Shown here piece after piece: positions 61,662 to 64,000 of a stretch of 64,000 nt of DNA. This DNA is from JAKLIX01 sp964605655 (GTDB lineage: Bacteria; Bacteroidota; Bacteroidia; Bacteroidales; CAIXZF01): NCBI GenBank assembly GCA_964605655.1, contig CAZSDK010000002.1, positions 62,001 through 126,000 of the forward strand, given 5' to 3'. Below the pieces are notes generated by a model that was not told the origin of the DNA, made no database searches, and saw only the letters and a list, made by a program, of their open reading frames with translations. Numbering within the stretch: the stretch's first letter is position 1; each line of letters begins with the position of its first letter. The translations under genes and the position numbers were made by a program.

Positions 61662-63008
61662 ATGAAAAAGGAGCATAAAATACTCTTATTACTTGTACTT
61701 TGTACGTTATCACTGGTAAGGAATGCTTATTCTCAGTGGATCCAACAAGGACTGGGATATGAAGTAGCACAATGTTTCAATGCGCAATTAATCTGTACTG
61801 ACGAAAATACTGTTTGGGGTATTGGAAGAATAGAAATCCCAAATACATATATACAAAAGGTCTCGCGTACTTTGGATGGAGGATTAAACTGGGATTTGGT
61901 CAATATACCAGGATATCCCAATAACATGATGTATAATTTCTCAGCGGTTGATCAATATAACGCATGGTTCATCCTGGTTGACGTTGATTCAGCCAGTATA
62001 AACCTGCTGCATACAACGGATGGAGGACAAACATTCCTGGAAATTAACCCGACTTTCAACCCAAATACTCTTGTCACAGGTATTCATTTTTGGGACCAGA
62101 ACAATGGACTAGCCTCTGGTTTTAGTAATTCATTGGGAATCATACGTTTTTATACCACGAGTGATGCCGGGTATACATGGCAAAGCTGGGATTCTTCATA
62201 TATTTTAAACCAATATACAAGTAGTGAACACATTATAGAAAAATATATAATGCATGACAGTATTATAAAATGTATTTCTGCAAATGGAAGATTATTTACA
62301 TCACACGATTGGGGGAAACACTGGTCCAGTAATTATACTCCCTTTTATATTAATTATTCTTTCGGTTATCAGATTGCATTCCAGCAAGATATGCTGCATG
62401 GATTGGTTTGTGGAGATAATAACGCGCTTTATGAAACTTTCAATGGTGGAATTACTTGGAGCCAGGTATTTCCAGGTATATCTTCTTATTCAACTGTTGT
62501 ATGGATACCTGGCACTGCAAATTCTTGTATCCGCTTTTCCGCTGAGCTAAATGGTGGCTGTTATTATAGTACCGATGGTGGTCATTCGTGGATTGAATTT
62601 CCGGAATTGCATGGAAAACAGCTAACTGCATCGGCTTGGTGGGATAATCACACAGGTTGGATAGCTGAGTTTACAAAAGAACCCAATCCTCCTTCAACCG
62701 GGATATTTAAATTTGACAGTATCTTTTCAACCACCACTAATATCCAGGAAGGTGAATCTTTTATGCTCTGGCCAAACCCTGTAACAAGTTTATTCAACTT
62801 ATGGATATCTCCTCATGATGGATCTGGTTCTTTTAGCCTCTCAATTATTGATAATTTAGGAACAACCGTCTGGCATCGAATGATCACCTGTAAACAGAAT
62901 CCTGAAAGTTTTAATCTGGGTGATGTCAGCAATGGGTGCTATTTCCTGGTGGTTAAAGACAATAAAGAGAGGCTCCTTGGAACTAAAAAGATTCTCGTGA
63001 TTAAATAA
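61662..63008 (+). CDS. T9SS type A cargo with BNR/YCF48-like propeller
   Basis: A signal peptide (about 1-25, ending NAYSQ) leads to a beta-propeller-like region (about 26-355). It carries repeated BNR/Asp-box-like motifs: 'SRTLDGGLNWDLV', 'LHTTDGGQTFLEI', 'YTTSDAGYTWQSW', 'FTSHDWGKHWSS', 'YETFNGGITWSQV', 'YYSTDGGHSWIEF'. The C-terminal 80 residues are a type A sorting domain ('LWPNPVTSLFNLWI', 'GCYFLVVKDN'). It is a secreted or surface-bound protein with no recognised active site. The gene is visibly more AT-rich than its neighbours and has its own promoter with an operator-like repeat. Recent acquisition is possible. Confidence 0.85.
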   Translation: MKKEHKILLLLVLCTLSLVRNAYSQWIQQGLGYEVAQCFNAQLICTDENTVWGIGRIEIPNTYIQKVSRTLDGGLNWDLVNIPGYPNNMMYNFSAVDQYNAWFILVDVDSASINLLHTTDGGQTFLEINPTFNPNTLVTGIHFWDQNNGLASGFSNSLGIIRFYTTSDAGYTWQSWDSSYILNQYTSSEHIIEKYIMHDSIIKCISANGRLFTSHDWGKHWSSNYTPFYINYSFGYQIAFQQDMLHGLVCGDNNALYETFNGGITWSQVFPGISSYSTVVWIPGTANSCIRFSAELNGGCYYSTDGGHSWIEFPELHGKQLTASAWWDNHTGWIAEFTKEPNPPSTGIFKFDSIFSTTTNIQEGESFMLWPNPVTSLFNLWISPHDGSGSFSLSIIDNLGTTVWHRMITCKQNPESFNLGDVSNGCYFLVVKDNKERLLGTKKILVIK

Positions 63009-63015
63009 TTGAATT

Positions 63016-63858
63016 TTAAGAAATTACGATCTTCGACTGTTCCGGGACCCCATCGATAATCCCCAGTCGTTCTGCCTGCCTGAAAAATTCCAGTACCGCC
63101 TTGCGCCCTTCCCTGCCCAGCGTGAGGGTGAAAGCGTTCACATACAAGGCGATATGTTGCCGTATCACCTCGTCATCCATCTCCTGCGACAAGGACTTGA
63201 TGTACGCCCACACCGTGGCCGGGTTGGCATAGGAGAACTCCAGGCTTCTCCTGATCAGCTTGTTGATCTTCATGATGACATCGGATCCCAGGCTGCGCAA
63301 GGCCACGATGCCGCCCAGGGGTATGGGGCTGCCGGTACCCTCCTCCCACAGGCTGCCCAGGTCGGCGATCTTGTGGAGACCCTTCTTCTGGTAAGTGAAA
63401 CGGCTCTCATGGATCACCAGCCCCAGGTCGGCCTCCCCCTTCAACACCGCATCCTCAATGTCGGAAAATAGCATCACCTTCTTGTTCTTCATCCCCGGAA
63501 AGGCATAATCCAGCAGGAAGTTGGCCGTGGTATGCTCGCCCGGGATGGCCACGATGAGGGCGTCACGACGGTCCATATCCACCGGGCGGGCTGAAAGCAA
63601 CAACGGCCCTACGCCTCTGCCTAATGCCGCCCCTGAGTCGAGCATAACATAATGGTCCGTCAACCCCAGAAAAGCGTTGAAACTCACCTTGGTCACATCC
63701 AGGGCCGACTGCATGGCCATCTGGTTCAGCTTCTCCACATCGGCCACCGTCACCTCAAAACGGCAACCACAGGTGTCAATACGGTCATTGACAATAGATT
63801 CAAAGATGAAGGCATCATTGGGACAAGAAGAAAATCCAAGTCTGATGGTCTGGTTCAT
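63016..63858 (-). CDS. mqnD: 1,4-dihydroxy-6-naphthoate synthase
   Basis: This enzyme of the futalosine pathway converts cyclic de-hypoxanthinyl futalosine to 1,4-dihydroxy-6-naphthoate on the way to menaquinone. Family landmarks are 'LGFSSCPNDAFIFESIV' at the start, 'VTKVSFNAFLGLTDHYVMLDSGAALG', 'IPGEHTTANFLL', 'LVIHESRFTYQKKGL' and 'LGGIVALRSLG'. The two-lobed fold is that of periplasmic-binding proteins, but there is no signal peptide. The length of 280 residues is normal. It converges with the preceding T9SS gene, stop to stop, with 7 bp between. Its presence indicates menaquinone made without the classical Men pathway. Confidence 0.93.
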   Translation of the reverse strand: MNQTIRLGFSSCPNDAFIFESIVNDRIDTCGCRFEVTVADVEKLNQMAMQSALDVTKVSFNAFLGLTDHYVMLDSGAALGRGVGPLLLSARPVDMDRRDALIVAIPGEHTTANFLLDYAFPGMKNKKVMLFSDIEDAVLKGEADLGLVIHESRFTYQKKGLHKIADLGSLWEEGTGSPIPLGGIVALRSLGSDVIMKINKLIRRSLEFSYANPATVWAYIKSLSQEMDDEVIRQHIALYVNAFTLTLGREGRKAVLEFFRQAERLGIIDGVPEQSKIVIS

Positions 63859-63906
63859 GCTATTTTGAGGTTTTTATTTTGACTGCAAATATAGGCAGAA
63901 CCTCGT

Positions 63907-64000
63907 CTACCTGACTGTCCGGGCCACCGGCTCCCAGCCCAGCCAGAATTCATTCAGCTTCTCCAGGGCCAGGGGAAGGTTCCACCTGCTCCGGTCCCTG
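63907..64000 (-). CDS. 3' end of an unidentified minus-strand gene
   Basis: An open frame enters from the right edge and stops at 63907-63909 (TAG on the minus strand). About 30 residues are visible, including 'WNLPLALEKLNEFWLGWEPV'. The codon choice and GC content match neighbouring core genes. It lies 48 bp upstream of mqnD in the same direction, so it may be part of the same transcript. Too little is visible to assign a function. Confidence 0.5.
   Translation of the reverse strand, partial: RDRSRWNLPLALEKLNEFWLGWEPVARTVR

Overview
The window is from a member of the Bacteroidota. Several independent signs agree: at least four and probably five proteins end in type IX secretion system (T9SS) sorting domains, four of type A and one of type B; promoter -7 boxes read TAnnTTTG; there is a TonB receptor with a carboxypeptidase-regulatory-like N-terminal domain; a DUF2027/Smr protein of a type I know from Bacteroidota; lipoproteins starting C-K-K followed by acidic residues; and a Bacteroidota-like tmRNA tag. 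MqnD indicates menaquinone synthesis by the futalosine route. I cannot name a genus.

Layout. 1-4500 is housekeeping: the end of dnaJ, a NatA/NatB-like ABC exporter pair, a sigma-54-type response regulator that lacks a DNA-binding domain, and tmRNA, followed by a 131-bp element of nested inverted repeats. 4500-43300 is an accessory surface-protein island. It holds three giant secreted proteins of 2204, 6117 and 2223 residues, a small one of about 347, a 991-residue one on the other strand, a Cache-like lipoprotein and a cytoplasmic YD-like repeat protein. 43400-50200 holds a secreted prolyl oligopeptidase and a minus-strand copper-type operon (OprC/NosA-like TonB receptor, MbnP-like lipoprotein, MbnH/MauG-like di-heme lipoprotein). 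50200-64000 is mostly core: Smr protein, RNase P RNA, a TPR protein plus outer-membrane barrel pair, gyrB, a tail-specific protease, a repeat-rich gap, an AT-rich T9SS cargo gene, mqnD and the end of one unidentified gene.

The most interesting system is the surface-protein island. All five island proteins carry cohesin-like modules. The three giants also share one C-terminal cassette: a small beta domain, a dockerin-like segment (WGGGNxxDALxxxRHF, a DxNxxG-type loop, then GDVNGSY or DVNGSY), another cohesin-like module and a type A sorting domain. The largest protein contains at least ten cohesin-like modules, seven of them alternating with Ig-like domains at an almost constant 699-bp step. 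No glycoside hydrolase is present, so a classical cellulosome is not indicated. A self-assembling or adhesive T9SS-exported matrix is the inference I favour.

The copper operon is the second point of interest. The receptor has the C-x-x-x-M motif of copper receptors. The MbnP-like and MbnH/MauG-like partners both look like lipoproteins with an acidic export signal, so copper capture may take place on the outer face of the outer membrane.
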